The notes beneath the pieces were generated by a model, which saw only the letters and a program-made list of their open reading frames with translations, was not told where the DNA came from and ran no database searches. The position numbers and the translations under genes are program-made. Below, in pieces: positions 1-9,553 of a DNA stretch of 64,000 nucleotides. How positions within the stretch are numbered: position 1 is the first letter of the stretch; every line of letters begins with the position of its first letter. The DNA comes from Delftia sp. PS-11 (GTDB taxonomy: Bacteria; Pseudomonadota; Gammaproteobacteria; Burkholderiales; Burkholderiaceae_C): positions 109,909 through 173,908 of the forward strand of contig NZ_JACSYA010000009.1 in the NCBI RefSeq assembly GCF_029870285.1, given 5' to 3'.

Positions 1-176
1 AGCAGATCGAGGAGATCCGCATCGACACCGACCCTGCCGCGCGCGAGCAGATGATGCAAAGCACGGGACGGCGCACCGTGCCCCAGATTTTCATCGGTGA
101 CCACCATGTGGGCGGCTGCGACGACCTCATGGCGCTGGATGCCCGGGGTGGCCTCGTGCCTCTGCTGCAAAGCTGA
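1..176 (+). CDS. grxC: glutaredoxin 3, C-terminal part (5' end outside window)
   Basis: Partial gene cut by the left edge; the frame starts at base 3 and gives 57 residues before a TGA at 174-176. The visible part carries the glutaredoxin glutathione-binding signature: TVPQIF with the cis-proline, then VGGCDDL. Glutaredoxin 3 reduces disulfides with glutathione in the cytoplasm. The N-terminal redox motif (CPYC type) would lie upstream and cannot be checked. It is followed directly by secB and gpsA, the usual proteobacterial grxC-secB-gpsA order, which supports the assignment. Confidence 0.88.
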   Translation, partial: QIEEIRIDTDPAAREQMMQSTGRRTVPQIFIGDHHVGGCDDLMALDARGGLVPLLQS

Positions 177-207
177 AACCTGGGCACTGCATAATGCACG
201 CTCAGGT

Positions 208-244
208 GCCCGCTGCGCGGCTTTGCCGCAGCGGGCATTTTGTT
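208..244 (+). terminator. Rho-independent terminator after grxC
   Basis: Perfect 10-bp stem GCCCGCTGCG (208-217) pairing with CGCAGCGGGC (227-236), followed by ATTTTGTT. It lies 31 bases after the grxC stop and before secB, so it should separate the two transcripts at least partly. Confidence 0.75.
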
Positions 245-305
245 GGTGATTTTTTTGATGCCCTGGTCACGGGACCGGGGCTTTTTGCCCAGAAAGACTG
301 ATTCC

Positions 306-761
306 ATGGCCGAACAGGACACTCCCGTCTTCCAGATCCAGCGCGTCTACCTCAAGGACCTGTCGCTGGAGCAGCCCAATTCGCCCGCCATCCTGCTCGA
401 ACAGGAGCAGCCCAGCGTGGACATCCAGCTCGGCGTCGAAGCCACGCCCGTGGCCGAAGGCATCTTCGAAGTGGCCGTGACCGCCACCGTGCAGACCAAG
501 ATCCAGGACAAGACTGTGTTCCTGGTCGAAGCCAAGCAGGCCGGCATCTTCGAGATCCGCAATGTGCCCGAAGATCAGATGGGCGGCGTGATCGGCATCG
601 CCTGCCCGCAGATCATCTACCCCTACCTGCGCGGCAATGTGGCCGATGTGGTCACGCGCGCCGGCTTCCCGCCCGTGCACCTGGCAGAAATCAACTTCCA
701 GGCCATGTACGAGCAGCAGCAGGCGGCCGCACAGGCCGACGGCAACTCGCTGCCGCAGTAA
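306..761 (+). CDS. secB: protein-export chaperone SecB
   Basis: 151-residue acidic protein of normal SecB length. SecB is a homotetrameric cytoplasmic chaperone that holds preproteins unfolded and hands them to SecA. Recognisable blocks are [17 protein letters not shown] near the N-terminus, the [11 protein letters not shown] strand, and the [12 protein letters not shown] ... [12 protein letters not shown] core. ATG at 306 is chosen over an upstream in-frame TTG at 240, because the family begins with a short polar segment before FQIQRVY and the upstream start falls just after the grxC terminator. Neighbours grxC and gpsA agree. Confidence 0.96.
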   Translation: MAEQDTPVFQIQRVYLKDLSLEQPNSPAILLEQEQPSVDIQLGVEATPVAEGIFEVAVTATVQTKIQDKTVFLVEAKQAGIFEIRNVPEDQMGGVIGIACPQIIYPYLRGNVADVVTRAGFPPVHLAEINFQAMYEQQQAAAQADGNSLPQ

Positions 762-825
762 GCCGCCATCGGCCAGCAGTGCCCTGGCGCAGGCCGGGGA
801 CGCCGTCTGGCTGTGGTACAAGAAA

Positions 826-850
826 AGAGGCCCTGTGGCCTCTTTTTTTC
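826..850 (+). terminator. terminator hairpin between secB and gpsA
   Basis: AGAGGCC (826-832) pairs with GGCCTCT (837-843) and is followed by seven Ts. It ends only about 30 bases before the gpsA start codon, so gpsA is probably expressed by read-through or from a promoter overlapping the hairpin. Confidence 0.7.
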
Positions 851-876
851 ATGCAGCGGCAAACTTTCGAGCAGAT

Positions 877-1887
877 ATGAACATTGTGGTGATTGGCGCC
901 GGCGCCTGGGGCACGGCGCTGGCGATGAGCGCCGCCGCGCGCAAGGACGCGCGCGCGGTGAGCCTGTGGGCGCGCGATGCTGCCCAGGCCCAGGCCATGC
1001 AGGCCGGGCGCGAGAACACGCGCTATCTGCCGGGCGTGGCCCTGCCGCCCGCGCTGCGCGTGGTGCATGGCGAGATTGGCGCTGCCCTGGCAGGCGCCGA
1101 TCTGATCGTGATCGGCACGCCCATGGCCGCGCTGCGCGAATGGCTGCAGCGCCTGCGCCATGTGGACGCGCCTGTGGCCTGGCTGTGCAAGGGTTTCGAG
1201 GCGGTGCAGCCGGGCGCATCGGCGGCGGACCATGGCCTGATGGCCCATGAGGTCTGCGCCCAGGTGGCGCCTGGACTGCGCTGCGGCGTGCTCAGCGGGC
1301 CGAGCTTTGCGGCCGAGGTGGCGCGCCACCAGCCCACAGCCCTGGTCGCAGCCAGCCGCCATGCCGAGGTCAGCGATGCCCTGGTCGCGGCGTTCCACGG
1401 CGAGGCCATGCGTGTCTATGCCAATGCCGACATCGTCGGCGTGGAGGTGGGCGGCGCCGTCAAGAATGTGCTGGCCATCGCCACCGGCCTGTGCGACGGC
1501 CTGCAGCTGGGCCTGAACGCGCGCGCCGCGCTGGTCACGCGGGGCCTGGCCGAGATGACGCGCCTGGGCCTGGCCCTGGGTGCGCGCATGGAAACCTTCA
1601 TGGGACTGTCGGGGCTGGGTGACCTGGTGCTCACCGCCACGGGCGATCTGTCGCGCAACCGAAAGGTCGGCCTGCTGCTGGCCCAGGGGCAGACGCTGGA
1701 GCAGGCCGTGGCCTCGCTGGGCCATGTGGCCGAGGGCGTCTACAGCGCGCGTACGGTGCTGGCCCGCGCGCGCTTGCTGCATGTGGAGATGCCCATCACC
1801 GAGACCGTGGTGGATCTGCTGGACGGCCGCCTGCGCGCCGCCGAGGCCGTGCAGCACCTGATGGCGCGCGACCCGCGCGGCGAGTGA
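877..1887 (+). CDS. gpsA: glycerol-3-phosphate dehydrogenase [NAD(P)+]
   Basis: 336 residues, standard length. The enzyme reduces dihydroxyacetone phosphate to sn-glycerol 3-phosphate for phospholipid synthesis in the cytoplasm. The N-terminal Rossmann motif [10 protein letters not shown] is at residues 7-16. The catalytic lysine lies in the [14 protein letters not shown] block (about residue 195), and the substrate-binding [13 protein letters not shown] block and LSRNR follow. ATG 877 is chosen because the nucleotide-binding motif must lie at the extreme N-terminus; longer in-frame extensions run back through secB. The stop abuts the stop of the convergent gene on the minus strand with no spacer. 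Confidence 0.95.
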   Translation: MNIVVIGAGAWGTALAMSAAARKDARAVSLWARDAAQAQAMQAGRENTRYLPGVALPPALRVVHGEIGAALAGADLIVIGTPMAALREWLQRLRHVDAPVAWLCKGFEAVQPGASAADHGLMAHEVCAQVAPGLRCGVLSGPSFAAEVARHQPTALVAASRHAEVSDALVAAFHGEAMRVYANADIVGVEVGGAVKNVLAIATGLCDGLQLGLNARAALVTRGLAEMTRLGLALGARMETFMGLSGLGDLVLTATGDLSRNRKVGLLLAQGQTLEQAVASLGHVAEGVYSARTVLARARLLHVEMPITETVVDLLDGRLRAAEAVQHLMARDPRGE

Positions 1888-2295
1888 TCAGGTGGCGGCC
1901 TGGCGGCTGGCGAAGACTTCGCGCGCCGCAGCCAGCCCGTTGAGTGCAGCGGGGAAGCCTGCGTAGACAGCCATCTGCATGATGACCTCGACAATCTCCT
2001 CGCGGCTGATGCCGACGTTGAGCGCTGCACCGATGTGCACTCGCAGCTGCGGAGCCGCATTGCCCATGGCCGTCAGGGCCGCAACCACGGCGATTTCACG
2101 GCTGCGCAGATCCAGGCCGGGGCGCGAATAGATGTCGCCGAACGGGAATTCGATCAGGTAGCGGGCAAAGTCGGGCGCGATGTTCGCCAGACTGGCGACG
2201 ACGTGCTCTCCGGCGTCGCCGTCGATTTCACGCAGCCTGGCCAGGCCCTGCTGGTAGCGGCTCGGCGCCGGGTGGTTGGGGGCGGATGTCTGCAT
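1888..2295 (-). CDS. carboxymuconolactone decarboxylase-like protein
   Basis: 135 residues with the all-helical CMD/AhpD-like fold. The block RSREIAVVAALTAMG...VHIGAALNVGISREEIVEVIMQMAVYAGFPAALN is characteristic of the family. It contains no cysteine, so it is not an AhpD-type peroxidase and is closer to gamma-carboxymuconolactone decarboxylases; the actual substrate is unknown. The start at 2295 follows a strong AAGGAGAA ribosome site. It lies inside the 3' end of the merR gene (68-base overlap), so the two are almost certainly co-transcribed and the MerR protein probably controls this enzyme. Confidence 0.85.
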   Translation of the reverse strand: MQTSAPNHPAPSRYQQGLARLREIDGDAGEHVVASLANIAPDFARYLIEFPFGDIYSRPGLDLRSREIAVVAALTAMGNAAPQLRVHIGAALNVGISREEIVEVIMQMAVYAGFPAALNGLAAAREVFASRQAAT

Positions 2296-2698
2296 GCGGT
2301 TCTCCTTCCATGCGCGTTGACGGGGGCTGAAGGGAGGCCTCGGTGCCGCGATAGTGCACGATCTTGGCCTGCAGCGCCGTGGCGGCCTGCTGCAGGCTGG
2401 CAATCGTTGCCAGAACCTGCTGCAGGTGCTGCTCCAGCATCTGGCGGCGCTCGGCGGCGGTGGCGCTCCCGGCGCTGCGCAGCTGCGCGAAGGCCTTCAT
2501 CTGCCCTATGGGCATGCGGGTCTCGCGCAGGCGCAGCAGGAATGCGATCCAATCGAGGTCCGAGGCCGCATAGCGGCGCTGGCCGCCGGGCGTGCGGGCC
2601 ACCGGGGCGATCAGGCCCGCGCGCTCGTAGTAGCGCAGCGTGTCCACGCTCAGGCCCGTGCGCCGGGCGACTTCGGTGATGGTCAGATGGGATGGCAT
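2228..2698 (-). CDS. MerR-family transcriptional regulator
   Basis: 156 residues. The N-terminal winged helix-turn-helix (residues 6-40, with TEVARRTGLSVDTLRYYERAGLI) is a textbook MerR DNA-binding domain. It is followed by a coiled-coil dimerisation helix (about 75-115). There is no cysteine, so a metal sensor is unlikely; it resembles AdhR/NmlR-type members. It is the first gene of a two-gene unit with the CMD-like protein. The initiator ATG sits 7 bases from the -10 element, so the mRNA may be leaderless. Confidence 0.9.
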   Translation of the reverse strand: MPSHLTITEVARRTGLSVDTLRYYERAGLIAPVARTPGGQRRYAASDLDWIAFLLRLRETRMPIGQMKAFAQLRSAGSATAAERRQMLEQHLQQVLATIASLQQAATALQAKIVHYRGTEASLQPPSTRMEGEPHADIRPQPPGAEPLPAGPGQAA

Positions 2699-2704
2699 GC
2701 AGGA

Positions 2705-2735
2705 ATCCTAGAAGCTGGAGCGCACTCCAGGTCAA
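2705..2735 (-). promoter_or_regulatory. MerR-type promoter with 19-bp spacer and operator dyad
   Basis: On the minus strand, TTGACC (-35, 2735-2730) and TAGGAT (-10, 2710-2705) are separated by 19 bases, the over-long spacing typical of MerR-activated promoters. The spacer carries the dyad CTGGAG-N4-CTCCAG (2715-2730). The predicted transcription start coincides with the A of the merR ATG at 2698. Confidence 0.75.
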
Positions 2736-2767
2736 GCGTTTTTTGCGTGCCGCCCCACATGCAGGAA

Positions 2768-2795
2768 AGCCCCGCAGCCGGACGGCTGCGGGGCT
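2768..2795 (-). terminator. terminator after lysA
   Basis: GC-rich perfect stem AGCCCCGCAGCCG / CGGCTGCGGGGCT with a short loop, lying 27 bases beyond the lysA stop. A TTT run follows on the minus strand. It sits between the convergent-facing 3' end of lysA and the merR promoter. Confidence 0.7.
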
Positions 2796-2821
2796 TGTGC
2801 GCAGAGGTCGTGAACAGGTGC

Positions 2822-4066
2822 TTACAGACCCAGTTCCAGTGCCAGCAGTTCCTCCACCGTCTGGCGGCGGCGGATCAGGCGGGTTTCATTGCCGTCCACC
2901 AGTACTTCGGCGGCCAGCGGGCGGGTGTTGTAGTTGCTGGACATGGAGCTGCCGTAGGCGCCCGTGTCGTGAATGACCAGCAGGTCGCCCACCGAGGCAC
3001 CTGCCAGCGGGCGCGGCAGCACCACGCCGCCATCGCCCTGGGTGAACACATCGCCCGACTCGCACAGCGGGCCAGCCACCACGGCATCGCGCGCGGGCAG
3101 GGACTGGCCGTCGCGGCGCAGCACCTGCATGCCGTGCCAGCTGCCGTACATGGAGGGGCGCATCAGCTCGTTGAAGCCGGTATCGACCAGCACGAAATGG
3201 TTGCTGCCGGCGTTCTTGGTGGCGCGCACCTGGCCCAGCAGCACGCCCGACTCGGCCACCAGGAAGCGTCCCGGCTCGATCTCCAGGCCCAGGGCATGGC
3301 CCACGATGGCCTCGGCCTGCCTGCGTGCCGCGTCCCACAGGCCGTGGTAGTGGGCGGTGTCGATGGTGGGGTCGCCCTCGCGGTAGGGGATGGACAGGCC
3401 GCCGCCTGCCGAGATGGCATGCAGGTCGTGGCCGGCCTGGTGCGCGGCGCGCACCAGCTCCACCATGGCGCCGCAGACTTCCTGCAGGTGGCCGTAGTCC
3501 ACGCCCGAGCCGATGTGCATGTGCAGCCCGGCCAGCACCAGGCCACCCGTGCGGATGGCGTCCAGCGCCGCGAGCAGGTCGCCGTGCCAGATGCCGTGCT
3601 TGCTGTGCTCGCCGCCGGTGTTGGTCTTGTTGCTGTGGCCATGGCCGAAGCCGGGGTTGATGCGCAGCCACACGGCATGGCCCGGCGATGCCTGGGCCAG
3701 CTGGTGCAGCATGTCGATGGAGCCCGCATTCACGGGCACCTTGTGCTCCACCACGCAGGCCAGTGTGGCCTCGTCCATCACGTCGGCGGTGAAGACGATG
3801 TCGCTGGGCTCGCCGCCGGCGGTGTAGCCAGCCGCCAGCGCGCGCAGGATCTCGCCGCGCGAGACGGCATCCACCTTCACGCCCTGCTCGCGCATCAGCC
3901 GCAGGATGTGGATGTTGGAGCAGGCTTTTTGCGCAAAGCGCACGGTATCGAACGCCTTGAGCTGGGCGATGCGCGCGCGGATGGTGGCGGCGTCGTAGAC
4001 CCACAGCGGCGTGCCGTACTGGTCGGCAAGCGCCCAGAGCTGGGCGGGCAGGAAGGGGTTGGACAT
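2822..4066 (-). CDS. lysA: diaminopimelate decarboxylase
   Basis: 414 residues, normal length. The PLP enzyme converts meso-diaminopimelate to L-lysine, the last step of lysine synthesis. The PLP lysine is K47 in AQKACSN. The glycine-rich phosphate loop SAGGGLSIPY, the substrate motif EPGRFLVAESG and the C-terminal CESGDVF block with catalytic cysteine are all visible. Start 4066 has a GGAAAG ribosome site; upstream in-frame starts lie in the lysR-lysA control region. Divergent from lysR, as in enterobacteria. Confidence 0.95.
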   Translation of the reverse strand: MSNPFLPAQLWALADQYGTPLWVYDAATIRARIAQLKAFDTVRFAQKACSNIHILRLMREQGVKVDAVSRGEILRALAAGYTAGGEPSDIVFTADVMDEATLACVVEHKVPVNAGSIDMLHQLAQASPGHAVWLRINPGFGHGHSNKTNTGGEHSKHGIWHGDLLAALDAIRTGGLVLAGLHMHIGSGVDYGHLQEVCGAMVELVRAAHQAGHDLHAISAGGGLSIPYREGDPTIDTAHYHGLWDAARRQAEAIVGHALGLEIEPGRFLVAESGVLLGQVRATKNAGSNHFVLVDTGFNELMRPSMYGSWHGMQVLRRDGQSLPARDAVVAGPLCESGDVFTQGDGGVVLPRPLAGASVGDLLVIHDTGAYGSSMSSNYNTRPLAAEVLVDGNETRLIRRRQTVEELLALELGL

Positions 4067-4149
4067 GGTGTTTCTTTCCGGGCAGTTCAGTGCAATTGCT
4101 GCGCATGATGGCGCAGGTGCTCCATTCAGTCCAATGCTTGTTTTTGTAG

Positions 4150-4168
4150 TATCCATTTGATTTGGATA
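4150..4168. promoter_or_regulatory. LysR-type operator dyad in the lysA-lysR intergenic region
   Basis: Interrupted palindrome TATCCA-N7-TGGATA with the T-N11-A core of LysR-type regulators. It lies 83 bases upstream of lysA and 10 bases upstream of the lysR start, placed to activate lysA and repress lysR. Confidence 0.55.
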
Positions 4169-4178
4169 TGCTCAGGCC

Positions 4179-5108
4179 ATGCCAGAAATCCCTTTGCCCC
4201 AGGCGTCGCCCGAGCCGCGCATCTCCCACCGCCATCTGGAGGTGTTCCGCGCGCTGATGCTCAGCGGCAGCGCCACGGGCGCGGCACAGATGCTGTTCAG
4301 CTCCCAGCCTACGGTCAGCCGCGAGCTGGCCCGGCTGGAGAGCCTGCTGGGCTATGCGCTGTTCGAGCGTGCCCAGGGGCGGCTGCGCCCCACGGCGCGC
4401 GCGCTGTCGCTGTGGGCCGAGGTGCAGCGCAGCTGGCAGGGGCTGGACCGCGTGGTCGAGCATGCGCTGTCCCTGGCCAGGCCAGAGCAGGCCCGCATCG
4501 GCGTGCTGTGCCTGCCGGCGCTCAGCCATGCGCTGCTGCCCGGCGCACTGGCGCGGCTGCATGCGCTGCATGGTCCGGTTGCGGTCAGCGTGGCCACCCA
4601 GGAGGCGCCGCTGCTGCAGCAGTGGATGGCCGCCCAGCGCTACGACCTGGGACTGGCCGAACTGGCCGAGGCGCCGCCGGGCACGCGCGCGCTGGCGCTG
4701 CCGGCCATGGACGAAGTGGCCGTGCTGCCTGCCGGCCATGCGCTGGCCGCCAGGGCGGTGCTGGAGGTGGGCGATTTCGCCGGGCAGAGCTTTGTCAGCC
4801 TGGCGCGCGACGACCCCTACCGCCAGCAGATCGATGCTGTTTTCGAGCAGGCCGGCGTGCAGCGCAGCCTGCACCTGGAAACCCACAGCGCCGTGGCCGT
4901 CTGCGCCATGGTGCAGCACGGCCTGGGCGTGGCCATCGTCAATCCGCTGACGGCACGCGCCTGCGCGGGGCCGCAGCTCATCGTGCGGCCGCTGGCGTTT
5001 TCCATTCCCTTCCAGGTCCATGCGCTGCTGCCGCTGCACCGGCCCGCCGTGGCCGAGGCGCAGTGGCTGGTCGATGCGCTGGCCCGGGAGGTGGCTGCAG
5101 TGGCGTGA
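4179..5108 (+). CDS. lysR: LysR-family activator of lysA
   Basis: 309 residues; N-terminal helix-turn-helix at about 18-75 (HRHLEVFRALMLSGSATGAAQMLFSSQPTVSRELARLE), then a periplasmic-binding-like effector domain. The divergent position next to lysA and the length (E. coli LysR has 311 residues) support the specific assignment to LysR, which activates lysA in response to diaminopimelate and is antagonised by lysine. The intergenic dyad fits. Convergent with panC. Confidence 0.88.
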   Translation: MPEIPLPQASPEPRISHRHLEVFRALMLSGSATGAAQMLFSSQPTVSRELARLESLLGYALFERAQGRLRPTARALSLWAEVQRSWQGLDRVVEHALSLARPEQARIGVLCLPALSHALLPGALARLHALHGPVAVSVATQEAPLLQQWMAAQRYDLGLAELAEAPPGTRALALPAMDEVAVLPAGHALAARAVLEVGDFAGQSFVSLARDDPYRQQIDAVFEQAGVQRSLHLETHSAVAVCAMVQHGLGVAIVNPLTARACAGPQLIVRPLAFSIPFQVHALLPLHRPAVAEAQWLVDALAREVAAVA

Positions 5109-5153
5109 TGCCCGGCGGCAAGGCCGTCCGGTCTGTCAGCGCCTTGCGCTGGG

Positions 5154-6050
<897 letters not shown>

Positions 6051-6932
6051 TTACCAGGCGTGCAGGCTGTCGTCGGGGAAGGTGCCGTTCTTGACAGCAT
6101 GGACATAGGCCTCGAAAGCGCCCTTGACGCTGCCGGCGTCGGCCATGAAGTTGTGGACGAAGCGCGCCATCTTGCCCAGGTTCACGCCCAGCATGTCGTG
6201 CAGCACCAGCACCTGGCCTGCGGTGCCGCTGCCCGCGCCGATGCCGATGGTGTGGCAGTGCGGCAGCTCGGCCGTGAGGGCGCGCGACAGCTGGGCGGGC
6301 ACCATCTCCAGCACCAGCATGGAGGCGCCAGCATCCTGCAGCTCCAGCGCGTGGCGGCGCAGGGTGGCCGCCGCCTCGTCGCTCTTGCCCTGGACGCGGT
6401 AGCCGCCCAGGGCATGCACGGTCTGGGGTGTCAGGCCCAGATGGGCGCACACGGGCACGCCGCGCTCGACCAGGAACTGCACCGTGGGCGCCGTCCAGCC
6501 GCCGCCTTCGAGCTTGACCATGTGGGCGCCGGCCTGCATCAGTGCGCAGGCGCTGCGCAGCGCCTGTTCGCGGCTTTCGGCATAGCTGCCGTAGGGCAGG
6601 TCGGCGATCAGCCAGGCGGTGCCCTGCACGCGGTGCAGGCCGCGCGCCACGCTGGCCGTGTGGTAGCACATGTCCTGCAGCGAGACGCCGACGGTGCTGG
6701 GCAGCCCCTGGCAGACCATGCCCAGGGAGTCTCCGACCAGGATGCACTCCACGCCGGCCGCATCGGCCACGGCGGCGAAGGTGGCGTCATAGGCGGTGAC
6801 CATGGTGATCTTCTCGCCGGCCTCGCGCATCTGCGCCAGGCGTGGCAGGCTCACGGGCCTGCGCTGGGGCAGCGGCGATGCCGGGGGAATGGTGCCGTAG
6901 GGCGTTGCGGCAGTGGCGGGAGCTTGGGTCAT
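6051..6932 (-). CDS. panB: 3-methyl-2-oxobutanoate hydroxymethyltransferase
   Basis: 293 residues. Transfers a hydroxymethyl group from methylenetetrahydrofolate to alpha-ketoisovalerate, giving ketopantoate. Family blocks [29 protein letters not shown] with the metal-binding aspartate, [13 protein letters not shown] and [14 protein letters not shown] are all present. The N-terminal extension of about 35 residues rich in Ala/Pro is common in this order. First gene of panB-panC; divergent from the Crp/Fnr regulator. Confidence 0.95.
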   Translation of the reverse strand: MTQAPATAATPYGTIPPASPLPQRRPVSLPRLAQMREAGEKITMVTAYDATFAAVADAAGVECILVGDSLGMVCQGLPSTVGVSLQDMCYHTASVARGLHRVQGTAWLIADLPYGSYAESREQALRSACALMQAGAHMVKLEGGGWTAPTVQFLVERGVPVCAHLGLTPQTVHALGGYRVQGKSDEAAATLRRHALELQDAGASMLVLEMVPAQLSRALTAELPHCHTIGIGAGSGTAGQVLVLHDMLGVNLGKMARFVHNFMADAGSVKGAFEAYVHAVKNGTFPDDSLHAW

Positions 6933-7049
6933 GAGGCGCTCGCAGACAGATGAAATTGCCGCGAGTCTATGCGATGACGCTATGCTGTGATGTACGCGGC
7001 AGCTGAAAGGGTCCGGCAGACCCTGCTGATGCGCTCCACACTGTTGCCT

Positions 7050-7775
7050 ATGACCGCTTCCATACCTGTTCCGTCGCATGCGCCTGCGACTGCCTGGCAG
7101 GGGCTGCGCCAGATCCACGCGCTGCAAAGCCTGTCCGATGAGCGCCTGGCCGAACTGGCCGCACAGTGCCGCTGGCAGCATCTGGCCCCGGGCCAGATAC
7201 TTGCGGGAGCCTATGCCGACCAGCGCCTGTACATGCTGGTGCAGGGCAGCCTGCGTGTCAGCAGCTTTACGCAAAGCGGGCGCGGGCTGACGCTGGGTGA
7301 AATCACCCAGGGGGTATTTTTCGGCGGCCTGCCCCAGCAGCAAAGCGATTGCACCGATGTGCCTTTGGTTGTCGATGCCGTCACGCCTTGCCTGGTGGCC
7401 TCGCTGGCGCACGATGACGTGGAGGCGCTGCTCATGCACGAGCCCCTGGTGCTGCGGGCCTTCATCGGCCGGCTCAGCGATCTGGTCGTGGCGCTGGCGC
7501 AGCGTGTGGTCAACCTGGGGACGTTGTCGGTGCGCAGCCATCTGCATGCCCTGCTGCTTGCACGCGCCGAGCGCGCAGGCATTGCGCAGGGGCAGTCTCT
7601 GCTGGCCCCCGCGCCACGGCAAACCGATCTGGCCCTGCTGCTGGGTACCAGCCGCGAGGAGGTGGCGCGCGAGATGTCGCGGCTGGCACGCCTGGGCCTG
7701 CTGCGACGCGAGGGCCGCAATCTGCGCATCTGCCATGTGGATGGTCTGCGCGTGCTGCTGGAGGAGGCGCGCTGA
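7050..7775 (+). CDS. Crp/Fnr-family transcriptional regulator
   Basis: 241 residues from ATG 7050. It has a cyclic-nucleotide-binding-like beta barrel (about 20-130; [23 protein letters not shown]) and a C-terminal helix-turn-helix (about 180-220; [29 protein letters not shown]). There are no N-terminal cysteine ligands, so it is not an oxygen-sensing Fnr, and the ligand is unknown. In-frame starts at 6990 and 7029 are possible, and none has a clear ribosome site; 7050 was picked because the family usually begins about 20 residues before the barrel. Confidence 0.82.
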   Translation: MTASIPVPSHAPATAWQGLRQIHALQSLSDERLAELAAQCRWQHLAPGQILAGAYADQRLYMLVQGSLRVSSFTQSGRGLTLGEITQGVFFGGLPQQQSDCTDVPLVVDAVTPCLVASLAHDDVEALLMHEPLVLRAFIGRLSDLVVALAQRVVNLGTLSVRSHLHALLLARAERAGIAQGQSLLAPAPRQTDLALLLGTSREEVAREMSRLARLGLLRREGRNLRICHVDGLRVLLEEAR

Positions 7776-7895
7776 GGTGCGCGCCCGGTGCAAAAGCGCG
7801 TGAGAAAACGCACAGACAGCAATTGCTGCACCGCCGCATAGTACGTCCATGCCGTGAGGAATCGATTGCCGAGCGGCTTTTTGAAAGGATCTGAC

Positions 7896-8207
7896 ATGCG
7901 TACCCTCTCTGCTGCACTGGCCGCCCTGACCCTGGGCCTTGCCGGCACTGCGATGGCCCAGGAAGCCGTTTCTCCCTCTTCTTCCAACACCGCCGGGCTG
8001 AGCCGCGCCGAAGTCCTGGCCGACCTGGAAATGTGGCACCGCGCCGGCATGACCTATCTGCCCTCGCCGTCGGCCGACCGCGAAATCAGCTACCCGTCTG
8101 CCGAGTACCAGCGCGGCCTGGCCCGCTACCAGCAACTGCGCAGCGGCCCGGCCTACCGCGAGGCTGTGGCCAGGTTCGAGCGCCAGGACACAGTCACGCA
8201 GAAGTGA
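7896..8207 (+). CDS. DUF4148-domain exported protein
   Basis: 103 residues with a clear Sec signal peptide (residues 1-21, cleavage after AMA-QEA). A short DUF4148-like segment follows, with [18 protein letters not shown] and a C-terminal charged helix. Such small periplasmic proteins are abundant in Burkholderiales; their function is unknown. The start is set by the GAAAGGA ribosome site 9 bases upstream. Confidence 0.8.
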   Translation: MRTLSAALAALTLGLAGTAMAQEAVSPSSSNTAGLSRAEVLADLEMWHRAGMTYLPSPSADREISYPSAEYQRGLARYQQLRSGPAYREAVARFERQDTVTQK

Positions 8208-8283
8208 TGTGAACAGGTGCGGGCGCAGCTTGCAGCGCGCCTGCCTGTTGGTGGAAAGCATCCCCCCGGGGATGCCTGGTTTG

Positions 8284-8308
8284 GCGCCCTGCGGGGCGCG
8301 CTTTTTTT
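8284..8308 (+). terminator. terminator upstream of pabB
   Basis: GCGCCC-TGCG-GGGCGC hairpin followed by GC and seven Ts (8302-8308). It ends the DUF4148 transcript and argues that pabB starts downstream of it. Confidence 0.75.
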
Positions 8309-8399
8309 GAAGGCTCTACACTGGGCGGCCCGCGACCAGCGCCTGCGTCCGATAGCGCAGCGGCTGGTGCAACCACAGCAAGCGTTGACCGCCGTTTTT

Positions 8400-9545
8400 G
8401 TGAAGTTCCTGATCGATTTTCCCAACCCCCGTGACGCATCGGCTGCCCGGCTGCGCCATGGTTTCGGGCCGCCGCTGCGCATTCTGGCGGCCCATGCGCC
8501 GCAGCAGGTGCGTGGTGTGCTCGATGCCGTGCAGCAGGCCGCCGAAGCCGGGCTGTGGTGCCTGGGCTGGGTGCGCTACGAGGCGGCTGCGGCGTTCGAT
8601 GCCGCCTATGCCGATGCCTTGCATGCCACGCCGGCTGGCGAGCCGCTGGCCTGGTTTGCCGTCTTCGACGGGCCGCAGCCCTGGCCTGTGCAGGACGCGC
8701 CTGTGCCGGCAGGCTCCCGGGTGCAATGGCAGCCGGGCCTGGAGCGCGCGCACTTCGATGCCGCGATTGCACGCATCCATGAGGCCATCGCGGCTGGCGA
8801 CTGCTACCAGATCAACTACACGGCCCAGTTCACGGGCCGGCTGCTGGGCGATATTCCGTCGCTGTTTGCTGCGCTGCATCAGGCGCAGCCCGGTGGCTAT
8901 GTGGCCTGCGTGGACAGAGGTCCGGAGCAGGTGCTGTCGGTCTCGCCCGAGCTGTTTTTCGACTGGGACGGCGAGCGCATCCTCGCGCGGCCCATGAAGG
9001 GAACTGCGCCACGCGGCGCCACGCCCGCGCAGGACGAGGCGAATGTGCAGGCCATGCGCGCCTCGCCCAAGGAGCGCGCCGAGAACGTGATGATCGTGGA
9101 CCTGCTGCGCAACGATGTCTCGCGCATTGCCGAGCCTTTCAGCGTCAGGGTGCCACGCCTGTTCCATGCCGAGCCCCTGCCCACCGTGTGGCAGATGACC
9201 TCGGATGTCGAGGCGCGCACGCGGCCGGGCACCGGGCTGGCCGATGTGTTCGCGGCGCTGTTCCCCTGCGGCTCGATCACCGGCGCGCCCAAGCGCCAGG
9301 CGATGCGGCTCATCCACGAACTGGAGCCCGGCCCGCGCGGCGTGTATTGCGGCGCCGTGGGCGTGGTGCGTCCGGGCAGTGCGCCGGGGCGCATGCATGC
9401 GACTTTCAATGTGCCCATCCGCACGGTGGTGGCGCGCGGCGATGCGCTGCGCTATGGCATCGGCAGCGGCATCACCTCGGGGGCTGAGGCTGGGGCCGAG
9501 TGGCAGGAGTGGCGCCACAAAAGGGCTTTTCTGGACAAGGTGTGA
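8400..9545 (+). CDS. pabB: aminodeoxychorismate synthase component I
   Basis: 381 residues from GTG 8400. PabB aminates chorismate to 4-amino-4-deoxychorismate for folate synthesis. The chorismate-binding core is complete: ISPEL-type SVSPELFF, RPMKGTAPRG, EN-x-MIVDLLRNDVSRI, the PCGSITGAPK motif and the GIGSGIT end. Longer in-frame starts (GTG 8217) would read through a strong terminator, so the GTG giving VKFLIDFPNP is preferred. The first ~90 residues are shorter than in stand-alone E. coli PabB. pabC follows after 8 bases. Confidence 0.9.
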   Translation: MKFLIDFPNPRDASAARLRHGFGPPLRILAAHAPQQVRGVLDAVQQAAEAGLWCLGWVRYEAAAAFDAAYADALHATPAGEPLAWFAVFDGPQPWPVQDAPVPAGSRVQWQPGLERAHFDAAIARIHEAIAAGDCYQINYTAQFTGRLLGDIPSLFAALHQAQPGGYVACVDRGPEQVLSVSPELFFDWDGERILARPMKGTAPRGATPAQDEANVQAMRASPKERAENVMIVDLLRNDVSRIAEPFSVRVPRLFHAEPLPTVWQMTSDVEARTRPGTGLADVFAALFPCGSITGAPKRQAMRLIHELEPGPRGVYCGAVGVVRPGSAPGRMHATFNVPIRTVVARGDALRYGIGSGITSGAEAGAEWQEWRHKRAFLDKV

Positions 9546-9553
9546 AAGGACGC

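Noticed and set aside
2886..5039. A 717-codon minus-strand open frame spanning lysA and lysR
   Set aside because: Arginine/alanine/histidine-rich shadow translation crossing two well-supported divergent genes and their control region.
6933..8261. Long N-terminal extension of the panB frame
   Set aside because: It runs antisense through the Crp/Fnr and DUF4148 genes; panB itself begins at 6932 with the expected length.
8217..8399. Longer pabB start
   Set aside because: The extension would be translated through a strong terminator hairpin and lacks similarity to the family N-terminus.
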